In this document: positions 4,419 through 10,998 of the stretch, piece by piece
Position numbering within the stretch: the stretch's first letter is position 1
Layout of the letters: each line of letters starts with the position of its first letter
DNA from: an uncultured Christensenella sp.
GTDB taxonomy: Bacteria > Bacillota > Clostridia > Christensenellales > UBA1242
DNA length: 10,998 bases
Direction: 5' to 3'
Assembly (NCBI GenBank): GCA_948471335.1
Contig: CAOKRZ010000026.1
Coordinates: 1-10,998, forward strand
Translations under genes and position numbers: made by a program
The notes under the pieces: generated by a model
The model's input: the letters and a program-made list of their open reading frames with translations, nothing else
Database searches by the model: none
What the model was told of the DNA's origin: nothing

Positions 4419-5447
4419 CTAAATAAGCCTGAAAGCCACGCGCTCTTCATCTGCGTTAATATCAATAACTTCAACTGACACTTCTTGGTCAAGTTTCACA
4501 ATTTGATAGATCTGAGCTTGGCGATCTTCAGTTGCATTTGAAATGTGCAAAAGTCCGCTTGCGCCGTTTTCAAGAGTTATGATTGCGCCGAACTTTAAGA
4601 TTTTTGTCACCTTGCCTTTATAGGCTTGTCCGACTTCAAGAGCTTTGATTGCAAGTTTTTTAGGGCTCTCTTCCAAAACTTTCATGCTGAGCGCAACCTT
4701 TTTGGCTGTGCGGTCAAGCTCAATCACGCGCGCTGTAACTTCATCGCCTTCTTTCAAAACTTCAGCTGGGTTTTCGATACATTTATGGCAGATGTTTGAA
4801 ATGTGCAAGAAGCAGTCAACACCCTCAACGTCAATAAACGCGCCATAAGAAAGGATCTTTTTAACCTTTCCTTTGACAATTTTGTTGATGAAAATGCTGC
4901 TCCAAAACATTGTTTCAACTGCTTCTCTAACATTTTTTGTGAGAAGTTTAACGCTGCCCAAAATGGATTTGTTTGGCTTGTCAATTTCGCTTGCAACAGC
5001 TTCAAGCTGTTTGCCCACATAGCGTTTTGGATCTTTAACAAAAGTCTCACTTATTTCATCAAAAGGAATGAAGATTTTATATTCCCCCATGTTTGCATAA
5101 AGCCCTTCTCTGTCAGCCCTGTTTACAACGAAAGAGAACTTGTCGCCAAGTTTAAGTTTGATCGCATTTTGAGTGCCAATGGTTTGCTCGTCAGCCTTTT
5201 TCTTTGAAGCTTCAATCAGTCCTTCTTCATTCTTTGTGCTTGTGATGAGAACTTTGAATCTGTCGCCTATTTTGATTTGATCAAAGTCATCAAATTCTGA
5301 AACTGGAATGAATGCATCATTTTTGCCGCCAATATTGAAGATCACTCCATCATTTTTTTTGATCACAACAACACCGTCAAAGCATTGTCCCTTTTTGTAA
5401 GTTGTAAAAGTTTTATCAATCGCTGAAATATCAAATTTTTCTTCCAT
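4419..5447 (-). CDS. S1 RNA-binding domain protein (RpsA-like), 342 aa
   Basis: Four S1 (OB-fold) repeats can be traced at about residues 18-84, 98-165, 187-258 and 273-342. The third (VKGKVKKILSYGAFIDVEGVDCFLHISN) and fourth (YKGKVTKILKFGAIITLENGASGLLHISN) are closest to the consensus; the first two are degenerate. This arrangement resembles the ribosomal protein S1-like proteins of Firmicutes, which bind mRNA or rRNA and assist translation. In many Clostridia this gene is next to or fused with ispH; here the protein has no IspH part. The start is ATG at 5447, with AAGAGGAAATT upstream. A strong promoter ends about 18 bp before the start. SGNH hydrolase follows after 12 bp. Confidence 0.88.
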   Translation of the reverse strand: MEEKFDISAIDKTFTTYKKGQCFDGVVVIKKNDGVIFNIGGKNDAFIPVSEFDDFDQIKIGDRFKVLITSTKNEEGLIEASKKKADEQTIGTQNAIKLKLGDKFSFVVNRADREGLYANMGEYKIFIPFDEISETFVKDPKRYVGKQLEAVASEIDKPNKSILGSVKLLTKNVREAVETMFWSSIFINKIVKGKVKKILSYGAFIDVEGVDCFLHISNICHKCIENPAEVLKEGDEVTARVIELDRTAKKVALSMKVLEESPKKLAIKALEVGQAYKGKVTKILKFGAIITLENGASGLLHISNATEDRQAQIYQIVKLDQEVSVEVIDINADEERVAFRLI

Positions 5448-5464
5448 AATTTCCTCTTAAGTAA

Positions 5465-5493
5465 ATTCTATCAAATAAAAAACCTTTTGTCAA
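5465..5493 (-). promoter_or_regulatory. Strong sigma-A-type promoter for the S1-SGNH operon
   Basis: TTGACA (5488-5493, perfect) and TAGAAT (5465-5470, five of six) on the minus strand are separated by 17 bp. The -35 element begins five bases past the plsC stop codon. Transcription would start near 5458, leaving a leader of only about 10 bases that is almost entirely the ribosome binding site. This separates the S1-SGNH unit from the upstream spore/plsC operon, although no terminator is visible after plsC. Confidence 0.82.
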
Positions 5494-5497
5494 AAAA

Positions 5498-6121
5498 TTA
5501 GCGCTTTTTCTTTTTATAGTTTTGTAAATATTCTTCGCGTAGCTCGTTCATCTTTGACGCAATAATTTGCCCGCATTCGTCAAGAAGAGAGCTGTCAAGT
5601 TTCTTTCCATAAAACTCTTCAAGCGTGAAAGGTTCGCCAAGGAAGATGTAAGTCTTTCTGAAAGCTTTTGGAGTGCGAGAGATAAACATTGGCACGATTG
5701 GAACTTTTGCTTTGACTGCAAACATTGCAGTGCCATGTTTAACTTCTCCAAGCTCCATGTTTTCATTATTTTTATTTCTTGTTCCTTCTGGAAAAATCAC
5801 AAGCTTTTTGTTGTTTTTAAGAAGCTTAAGGCAAGTCTTGATTGAAGTTATGTCACTTGTGCTTCGATCAATTTGAACTGCACCAATTAACTTTATTATT
5901 CCACCGAAAAGTTTATTTTTAAAAAGTTCTTTCTTGGCAAGATAATGTTTTCTCTCCCAAGTGTTAAGCGCAAAAAGCACAGCATCCATGTTGGATGTGT
6001 GATTTGAGGCGATTATTGCCCCTTTTTTCTTCAATTTTTTTAAATTTTTCTTGCCTACAATTTTTGTTGGATAAATCACCTTCATAGGCAAAGAAAATAA
6101 AACTTGACAAACTCTTAACAT
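5498..6121 (-). CDS. plsC: 1-acyl-sn-glycerol-3-phosphate acyltransferase (PlsC family), 207 aa
   Basis: The PlsC family transfers an acyl chain to the sn-2 position of lysophosphatidic acid to make phosphatidic acid at the membrane. Block I is NHTSNMD, with the HX4D pair H41 and D46. The phosphate-binding block III is FPEGTR at 110-115. IGAVQIDR and VPIVPMFI fit blocks II and IV. The C-terminus is strongly basic. The start is ATG at 6121, chosen because AGGAGG (6126-6131) lies four bases upstream; this frame runs on to 6202 but without a comparable site. The start overlaps the end of the flavoprotein gene by 7 bp, which suggests translational coupling. In many Clostridia cmk lies between these two genes; it is absent here. 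Confidence 0.9.
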   Translation of the reverse strand: MLRVCQVLFSLPMKVIYPTKIVGKKNLKKLKKKGAIIASNHTSNMDAVLFALNTWERKHYLAKKELFKNKLFGGIIKLIGAVQIDRSTSDITSIKTCLKLLKNNKKLVIFPEGTRNKNNENMELGEVKHGTAMFAVKAKVPIVPMFISRTPKAFRKTYIFLGEPFTLEEFYGKKLDSSLLDECGQIIASKMNELREEYLQNYKKKKR

Positions 6122-7335
6122 GTCTCCTCCTCTATCAAGCTTTTCGCGCAGCTGTACGCTGTCGAAAAAGCAACCTGCAAATTGAAGCCTCCTGTCAGGC
6201 AATCGATATCTAAAACTTCGCCAATGAAATACAGTCCTTTTTGAAGTTTTGACTCCATTGTTTTTGGATTGATTTCCTTTAAATCCACTCCTCCACTTGT
6301 GATGATTCCACTTTCAAGCGGATACAGATTTTTATAATCAAGATCAAATCGCTTCAGCAAAGAGCCAATCTTTTTTCGCTCCTCCGCCGTGACTGCATTG
6401 ACCTTTTTCTCGCCGTGTATTTTGACCTTTTCCAAAAACACGTCAACAAAATTTTTAGGCAAAAGCCCTCTTAAAATATATGTCACATTTTTGTTTAAAT
6501 TCGCATCAAAATCTCTAAGAAGTCTTTTGTCAATTTCTTCAAGACTTAATGCAGGCTTAAAGTCAATTGAAAGGTTTACATTTGCGCATCTGTTTATATA
6601 ACTTGAAAGCGTGAGGACAATCGGCCCAGTTATGCCTTTATCGGTGAACATCATTTCGCCAAAAAAAGAATGCTTTTTGCCGTCTGCAATCGCGTTTAAA
6701 GTTACATTTTTAAGTGGCAATCCCATTATTCTGCCAACAAACTTATCTTGAAGTTCAATTGCGCAAAGTGCTGGACAAGGCTTTATGACATTATGCCCAA
6801 ACTTTCTTGCAAAAGTGTACCCGTCGCCCGTGCTGCCAGTAAGTGGATAGGTTTTTCCGCCAGTGGCGACAATCACTTTATCAAAAAGATATTTGCCTTT
6901 GCCAGTCTTAACAACAAACTTGTTTCCTTTTTGGTCAAAGGCAACGCCTTCTACTTTTTCGTTAAGTTTTATTTCACAACCTTTGCACGCAGAAAGAAGA
7001 GCTTTCGTCACATCGCTTGCTTTATCAGACAAAGGAAAAACTCTGTTGCCGCGTTCAATCTTGAGCTTTAATCCCAGGTTTTCAAAATGCTCAATACAGT
7101 CTGCTGGAGAAAATCTGTTGATTGCACCCATCATAAATTTTTTGCCGCCAACAACATTTGAAAGATATTCTTCCTTGTCACAATTATTTGTCAAATTGCA
7201 TCTACCTTTGCCAGTTATGTAAATTTTCTTTCCGCACTTTTCATTGCCATCAAAAATTGTGACTTCTTTGCCGCTTTGTGAAAGAAGCCCTCCTGCCATA
7301 AGCCCAGCTGCTCCGCCGCCTATAATTGCAATCAT
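6115..7335 (-). CDS. BaiN/YhiN-type FAD-dependent oxidoreductase, 406 aa
   Basis: A flavoprotein of the HI0933 family (aminoacetone oxidase-like, BaiN/YhiN). The N-terminal dinucleotide fold is IIGGGAAGLMAG with G6, G8 and G11. The family motif GKKIYITGKGRCNLTNN follows at about 35-51. A second cofactor-contact segment is VIVATGGKTYPLTGSTGDGY. The C-terminus GLYFIGEVLDIDCLTGGFNLQVAFSTA closes the FAD site. The length is normal for the family. The true substrate is not established for most members, and I do not infer bile acid activity. ATG at 7335 is two bases past the rluB stop, with AGGGG inside the rluB 3' end. The rluB-flavoprotein-plsC order matches a common clostridial neighbourhood. 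Confidence 0.9.
   Translation of the reverse strand: MIAIIGGGAAGLMAGGLLSQSGKEVTIFDGNEKCGKKIYITGKGRCNLTNNCDKEEYLSNVVGGKKFMMGAINRFSPADCIEHFENLGLKLKIERGNRVFPLSDKASDVTKALLSACKGCEIKLNEKVEGVAFDQKGNKFVVKTGKGKYLFDKVIVATGGKTYPLTGSTGDGYTFARKFGHNVIKPCPALCAIELQDKFVGRIMGLPLKNVTLNAIADGKKHSFFGEMMFTDKGITGPIVLTLSSYINRCANVNLSIDFKPALSLEEIDKRLLRDFDANLNKNVTYILRGLLPKNFVDVFLEKVKIHGEKKVNAVTAEERKKIGSLLKRFDLDYKNLYPLESGIITSGGVDLKEINPKTMESKLQKGLYFIGEVLDIDCLTGGFNLQVAFSTAYSCAKSLIEEETC
6126..6131 (-). promoter_or_regulatory. Ribosome binding site fixing the plsC start
   Basis: AGGAGG lies four bases before the ATG at 6121, within the last codons of the flavoprotein gene. It supports the 207-residue PlsC rather than an extended form. 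Confidence 0.78.
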
Positions 7336-7337
7336 CG

Positions 7338-8048
7338 TTATTTGCCCCTGACGAGAAGATTAAGTTCATCTTCCGTCAAATCACGGTATTCTCCGCGCTT
7401 AAGTCCACCAAGCTTCACGCTGCCAATTCTCACGCGTCTTAAAAGCTTGATCTCTCTGCCAATGCCTTCAAACATACGGCGAACTTGTCTGTTCTGCCCT
7501 TCGTCAATCACAACTGAAAGCTTTGTCACGCCGTTTTCAAAAGAAAGCCATTTAACTTTCGCACTTGGCATTCTTTCGCCGTCCTTAACAACACCCTTGC
7601 GAAGAACTGCCAATTCGCTTTCCTTCACTTCCCCTTCAATGTTGACGCGATATTCCTTCTCAATACCATTTCTTGGATGCGCAACTCTGTTTGCAAAATC
7701 CCCGTCGTTCGTCAGAAGCAAAAGTCCTTCAGTGTCATAGTCAAGTCTGCCAATAGAAAAAATCCTCTCATCAGCATCAATGAGATCATAAATAGTTTTT
7801 CTTCCCTTTTCGTCATTTGCTGTGCAAGTATAGCCTTTTGGCTTATTGAACTTGATATAAACAAATGAAGAAGGAAGGCAAATCGCCTTTCCTTCATAAA
7901 CAACTTTGTCTTTCTTTTCGTTTATAACGACGCCAAGCTCTGTCACAACTTTGCCGTTTACAACAATCTTGCCGTCCCTTATAAGCTCATCACACTTGCG
8001 TCTTGACGCAACGCCTGCGCCAGCAAGAAATTTATTCAGTCTCATCAT
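7338..8048 (-). CDS. rluB: Pseudouridine synthase of the RluB/RsuA family, 236 aa
   Basis: Converts a uridine in rRNA to pseudouridine, probably U2605 of 23S rRNA by family. An N-terminal S4 RNA-binding domain (MRLNKFLAGAGVASRRKCDELI onward, about residues 2-48) is followed by the catalytic domain with GRLDYDTEGLLLLTNDG, where D103 is the expected catalytic aspartate. KEYRV and GQNRQVRRMFEGIG complete the family signature. RluB and the small-subunit enzyme RsuA are hard to separate by eye; the context and the S4 start favour RluB. The start is uncertain: the tandem ATGs at 8048 and 8045 fit the family N-terminus MRLNKFLA, with a weak GGTAAG upstream. An ATG at 8066 would overlap the carboxypeptidase gene by 7 bp. 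The flavoprotein follows after two bases. Confidence 0.88.
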   Translation of the reverse strand: MMRLNKFLAGAGVASRRKCDELIRDGKIVVNGKVVTELGVVINEKKDKVVYEGKAICLPSSFVYIKFNKPKGYTCTANDEKGRKTIYDLIDADERIFSIGRLDYDTEGLLLLTNDGDFANRVAHPRNGIEKEYRVNIEGEVKESELAVLRKGVVKDGERMPSAKVKWLSFENGVTKLSVVIDEGQNRQVRRMFEGIGREIKLLRRVRIGSVKLGGLKRGEYRDLTEDELNLLVRGK

Positions 8049-8059
8049 TTTAAAAATAC

Positions 8060-9256
8060 TTACCATTTGAAAAGGATATCTTTGAGTTTATGCCAAATGG
8101 TATTTCCCCTTACCTCTTCAATTGTATATATTTTTTCGCTAAAATGCAACTTATTATCTATAAAAATTTCAACTTCGCCAATTTCTTGACCTTTTTTGAC
8201 TGGAGCTTCCAGCTTTAACGTCATTTCATACTCATAAATCACCTTGTCAAGCTCGCTCTCTTTAAGAGGATATAAACACTTGCCAAAAGTTGCAATCTTA
8301 ACTGTGTTTTGTCTGCCGTCACAAACTTCAATCGACTCGGGAAGGTCATAGCCTTCTGTCAAATCATAAAGCTTAAACTCTGAAAACCCTTTTTCAAGAA
8401 GAGACGAACATTCTTCAAACATAGGCCCGCAGTTTAACACAACTGCAACAAGCGTCATTCCGTTTCGCTCTGCTGAAGAGACAAGGCATCTGCCTGCATC
8501 GTTTGTGAAGCCCGTCTTCACGCCATTGCAGCCATTAAGACTGTTAAGAAGTCTGTTTTTATTTTTAAGATATCTCGTCTTTCCTTCACCTGAAATTATC
8601 TTTGTGTTTTTGGTTGAAACAATTTCACGAAAGATTGGATTTTGAAGCGCATAAGATGTTATCTTTGCAAGGTCTTCCGCAGTTGTATAGTGCGTCTTTG
8701 AGTCAAGCCCATGAGTATTGTCAAAATGAGAGTCAGTCGCGCCAATCTTCTGAGCCATTTTATTCATCATTTCAATGAAGGTTTCAACTTTGCCGCCGAC
8801 TCTTTCACCAATGGCAAAAGAAGCATCATTGCCAGAGACAAGCATAAGCCCATAAAGAAGCTCTCGCAGCGATAAAGTTTCGCCTTTTCGAAGATATATG
8901 CTTGTGCCAGGAATCCCAACCGCGCGAGGAGAAATTTCAAACTTCTCGTCAAGGTCATCGGCGTTTTCAATGGCTGTGATTGCTGTCATAATCTTTGTCG
9001 TGCTTGCCATTGGCATTTTTTCATTTCTGTTTTTTGAGTAAAGCACACGCCCTGTTGAAGCTTCCATAACACACATTGCTTTTGCGCTGCTGTCAATTGT
9101 CTGACCAGCTAAAGTGCTTGCAGGAGCAATCAAATTTGTCCTAGCAGTTGAGAAAGCAAGAAGCGTCCCTCCAACAAGCGCACTTATGAAAAAAATAATG
9201 GCAAAGGCTATCGCGACAAAAGAAAGCTTACTCTTCTTCGCCATTTTCGTTTGCAT
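8060..9256 (-). CDS. D-alanyl-D-alanine carboxypeptidase (DacB/DacF, PBP5-like), 398 aa
   Basis: A low-molecular-weight penicillin-binding protein that removes the terminal D-Ala from peptidoglycan stem peptides outside the membrane. The three active-site motifs are present: S85-T-T-K88, S141-G-N143 and K247-T-G249. A basic start and a hydrophobic segment at about 12-35 form a signal peptide or anchor. A beta-rich C-terminal domain follows the peptidase domain. The start is ATG at 9256, with AAGGAGG (9263-9269) six bases upstream; the same frame continues to 9367 without such a site. The gene overlaps gerW by 29 bp. Its place between gerW and rluB suggests the sporulation-associated type (cortex or forespore wall), but a vegetative role cannot be excluded. 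Confidence 0.92.
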   Translation of the reverse strand: MQTKMAKKSKLSFVAIAFAIIFFISALVGGTLLAFSTARTNLIAPASTLAGQTIDSSAKAMCVMEASTGRVLYSKNRNEKMPMASTTKIMTAITAIENADDLDEKFEISPRAVGIPGTSIYLRKGETLSLRELLYGLMLVSGNDASFAIGERVGGKVETFIEMMNKMAQKIGATDSHFDNTHGLDSKTHYTTAEDLAKITSYALQNPIFREIVSTKNTKIISGEGKTRYLKNKNRLLNSLNGCNGVKTGFTNDAGRCLVSSAERNGMTLVAVVLNCGPMFEECSSLLEKGFSEFKLYDLTEGYDLPESIEVCDGRQNTVKIATFGKCLYPLKESELDKVIYEYEMTLKLEAPVKKGQEIGEVEIFIDNKLHFSEKIYTIEEVRGNTIWHKLKDILFKW

Positions 9257-9638
9257 TCTCTTCCTCCTTGTCCATCTTTGAAAGCAAAGCGTTAAACATG
9301 TTGAGAATTGTTTGATAAAGCGATTTGTTTTCAACATTGACAAACTTAACTTCGCCTTTGTTTTCAATCAAAAATCCCACTGGAGTCACGCTCATTCCAC
9401 CACTTGAACCTCCAGCCATTGGGAAGTGATTGGCTACGCGTCTTGAAGAAAGGTCAGCATATTCTCCCCCGCCGACAACGTATCCAACGCTCACTTTTGA
9501 GATTGGAATAATGACAGTCCCATCAGGTGACTCCACCTTATCGCCAATTACTGTTGAAGAATCAACAATGGTTTTGATTTTTTCCATTGCACTGTCGATG
9601 AGTCCATTTATGCTGTCGTTTGCTCCGTAAATTTTCAT
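9228..9638 (-). CDS. gerW: GerW/YtfJ family sporulation protein, 136 aa
   Basis: A YtfJ/GerW family protein, made in sporulating Firmicutes and needed for normal spore germination in Bacillus. The family core is SPDGTVIIPISKVSVGYVVGGGEY (about 37-60), then a glycine/serine-rich loop (MAGGSSGGMSVTPVGFLI) and a C-terminal strand and helix. The tail is very acidic (DKEEENANENGEEE) and encodes the ribosome binding site of the next gene. ATG at 9638 has AGGGGG upstream. It is 15 bp downstream of the DUF2953 gene, the ytfI-ytfJ pairing seen in Bacillus. Confidence 0.92.
   Translation of the reverse strand: MKIYGANDSINGLIDSAMEKIKTIVDSSTVIGDKVESPDGTVIIPISKVSVGYVVGGGEYADLSSRRVANHFPMAGGSSGGMSVTPVGFLIENKGEVKFVNVENKSLYQTILNMFNALLSKMDKEEENANENGEEE
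9263..9269 (-). promoter_or_regulatory. Ribosome binding site fixing the carboxypeptidase start
   Basis: AAGGAGG, six bases before the ATG at 9256, lies inside the gerW coding sequence. It rules against the 435-residue frame starting at 9367. Confidence 0.82.
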
Positions 9639-9653
9639 ATTTCCCCCTTATTT

Positions 9654-10277
9654 TCAGTTTTTATATTTTGCAAAGTTTTTGTTTATATTCTTTTCTTCAG
9701 CATTTTGCTTGGATTTTTTTTCATTTTCTTTATGCACAAAACGCACACTTGTGATGTAGGCAATGAAAAGTGCGTAAAGGATATCAAAAAGCGTGACTGA
9801 AATTTTTGTTTTCACTGCAAACTCTGCAATTTCACGATTGTATGAAACAGTGTCATAAACTCCAAGGCTTGCTGTCGGCTTTTGATTTTTGATCGCAGTG
9901 AAGAAAATGAGAAGCGCGGTGTTGACAGTCCCTGCCGCCATTGCGGACGCGAATGCATCATTTAAGCCAAGATTATAAAAAACAAAAAGTTCTTTAAGCC
10001 TAGTTTTATCTTTAACTTCACTTAGAAGTGATTTGTAAAAAACAACTTGGCGGCTGTCAAATTCAAATTCCTTTTCATCATCATCTTTTTCTTCTTGCAT
10101 GATCAGTCTGTGGTTTTCAACTCTGTAGATAAGATGATGAAGTTTGATTTTAAAAAGAAACACCGACAAAACTCCAGAAAAGGTCAAAACGTCAAGTGTA
10201 AGTTTAACCTCAACAAAAAGCGGCGTTAAAAACAAGATTATAAAAAAAGTGGGAATAAGAAGATATAAAAAGTCCAT
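9654..10277 (-). CDS. DUF2953 membrane protein (YtfI-like), 207 aa
   Basis: An N-terminal membrane helix (about 2-20) is followed by a beta-rich segment (FVEVKLTLDVLTFSGVLSVFLFKIKL), a short charged linker (QEEKDDDEKEFEF) and helices with FYNLGLNDAFASAMAAG. A second hydrophobic stretch lies near 162-176 and the tail is Lys/Asn-rich. This matches DUF2953, whose members stand directly upstream of gerW/ytfJ in spore formers. The molecular function is unknown, and the context suggests a sporulation role at the forespore or mother-cell membrane. The start at 10277 (MDFLY) is preceded by GGGAAAG. It lies 32 bp after gpr. Confidence 0.83.
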   Translation of the reverse strand: MDFLYLLIPTFFIILFLTPLFVEVKLTLDVLTFSGVLSVFLFKIKLHHLIYRVENHRLIMQEEKDDDEKEFEFDSRQVVFYKSLLSEVKDKTRLKELFVFYNLGLNDAFASAMAAGTVNTALLIFFTAIKNQKPTASLGVYDTVSYNREIAEFAVKTKISVTLFDILYALFIAYITSVRFVHKENEKKSKQNAEEKNINKNFAKYKN

Positions 10278-10309
10278 GCTTTACTTTCCCACTTTTAATA
10301 GATAAATAT

Positions 10310-10998
10310 TCATAAAAGCATATTTAAACTGTCGCCAATCACTCTTGCCATGGCAAGAACATTCTCATGCACATCTTTTGGCGCAAGCAGACTTTCGCCG
10401 TCTTCACCAAAAATCATAAATGGTACACCGATTGAAAAACATGGGCAGCCGATAGAGTCATGCGATATCCTTTTGCCAAGGCTGTTTACAGCGCTTCCCG
10501 GCGTCATTCCGGCCGATGAAAGCTGAACACTTTTCCCAAGCCTTGCAAGGCAGTTTGTGGCAAGAGAGTCAATCACAATCACGCATTCAATTTCAAGCCC
10601 ACTGACAAGGATCGCAATCATGTCAAAAGTGTTGATTCCAGTTGAAAAATATATGTTTGGGCAAAACTTGAAAGTTTTATTGCCAGAGTCAAGCGGATCG
10701 ATATACACCTCGTCAACAACAGCCTTCCCAAGACAGTCTGCCCATATGTCAGGATTGCCAAGGCCCACAATAAGCGTTTTCTTCCCTTTTACATCTTTCA
10801 TGAGAGAGGATAGTTTTTGATAGACAAGAAAAGAAAGCTCACTTGCAGCCTTTTCATTTTCGTATATAAGCGGACAAGAAAGAATGTAATACTCGCCTTT
10901 TTCAAGCTTAAGCGAACTTGCTTTCTCATCAGAGTCAACCACAAGCTTTGCCTCACTTGAGCCAAACGAGCCAACATTTTTTACCGCATAACCATGCC
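10310..10998 (-). CDS. gpr: GPR germination protease (5' end outside window)
   Basis: GPR is the aspartic-type endopeptidase (A25) that degrades small acid-soluble spore proteins at germination. The frame stays open to the right edge; 228 residues are visible and the N-terminal part, including the zymogen pro-region, is missing. A GTG at 10940-10942 is internal, since HGYAVKNVGSFGSSEAKL precedes it in frame. Family signatures are IVGLGNPDIWADCLGK (first catalytic Asp region, usually TPDALGP), FSTGINTFDMIAILVSGL, CVIVIDSLAT (second catalytic Asp), GMTPGS, and CFSIGVPFMI. Both aspartate regions are kept, but the surrounding residues are more divergent than in Bacillus and typical Clostridium GPRs. 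It heads the visible part of the spore operon. Confidence 0.9.
   Translation of the reverse strand, partial: HGYAVKNVGSFGSSEAKLVVDSDEKASSLKLEKGEYYILSCPLIYENEKAASELSFLVYQKLSSLMKDVKGKKTLIVGLGNPDIWADCLGKAVVDEVYIDPLDSGNKTFKFCPNIYFSTGINTFDMIAILVSGLEIECVIVIDSLATNCLARLGKSVQLSSAGMTPGSAVNSLGKRISHDSIGCPCFSIGVPFMIFGEDGESLLAPKDVHENVLAMARVIGDSLNMLL

Noticed and set aside
4803..5207. Longest plus-strand frame inside the S1 gene
   Set aside because: It is fully antisense to a gene with clear S1 repeats, with no ribosome binding site or recognisable domain.
6863..7222. Plus-strand frame inside the flavoprotein gene
   Set aside because: Antisense shadow of a gene with clear FAD-binding motifs.
7342..7740. 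Plus-strand Ser/Pro-rich frame inside rluB
   Set aside because: Antisense shadow; its composition reflects the complement of the Lys/Arg/Glu-rich RluB coding sequence.

Overview
The window looks like a chromosomal segment of a low-GC, endospore-forming Firmicute of the class Clostridia, probably an uncultured lineage. Evidence for this: a GPR spore protease, a GerW/YtfJ sporulation protein and its usual DUF2953 partner, a DacB/DacF-type D,D-carboxypeptidase, strong AAGGAGG-type ribosome binding sites, sigma-A-like promoters with 17-bp spacers, and AT-rich DNA. I cannot place it more finely. Every supported gene is on the minus strand, so transcription runs from high to low coordinates.

Right part (10998 to 5498): a tightly packed housekeeping and sporulation operon. 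It begins with gpr (its 5' end lies outside the window), then a DUF2953 membrane protein, gerW/ytfJ, the D-Ala-D-Ala carboxypeptidase, the 23S rRNA pseudouridine synthase rluB, a BaiN/YhiN-type flavoprotein and plsC. Gaps are 0-32 bp, with overlaps of 29 bp (gerW/dac) and 7 bp (flavoprotein/plsC). Middle part (5493 to 3624): a clear promoter (TTGACA-17-TAGAAT) drives a four-repeat S1 RNA-binding protein and an SGNH hydrolase. tRNA-Thr(CGT) follows, with its own possible promoter and a terminator. The SGNH gene contains a run of nine G in its coding strand, a candidate slippage site.

Left part (3663 to 1): an accessory region beginning just past the 3' end of the tRNA. A 321-bp AT-rich intergenic stretch holds an array of TTTTGATT motifs with roughly 10-bp phasing and an extended -10 promoter. 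Then come, all in one direction, a membrane-anchored Mrr-type nuclease, a RES-domain protein (a family that includes NAD+-degrading toxins), a Nudix hydrolase and a MazG-like pyrophosphohydrolase. A strong intrinsic terminator (631-659) closes the group. The mazG gene sits between two 64-bp near-identical direct repeats. One is the 3' coding end of the Nudix gene; the other is an orphan copy with its own stop codon. Past the terminator, a separate promoter (TTGACA-17-TACTAT) drives a DUF1538 membrane protein cut off by the left edge.

The most interesting reading is that Mrr-RES-Nudix-MazG forms a nucleic-acid/NAD/nucleotide-targeting cassette, possibly for phage defence, next to a tRNA gene. 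The family assignments come from visible motifs. The shared function is inference.
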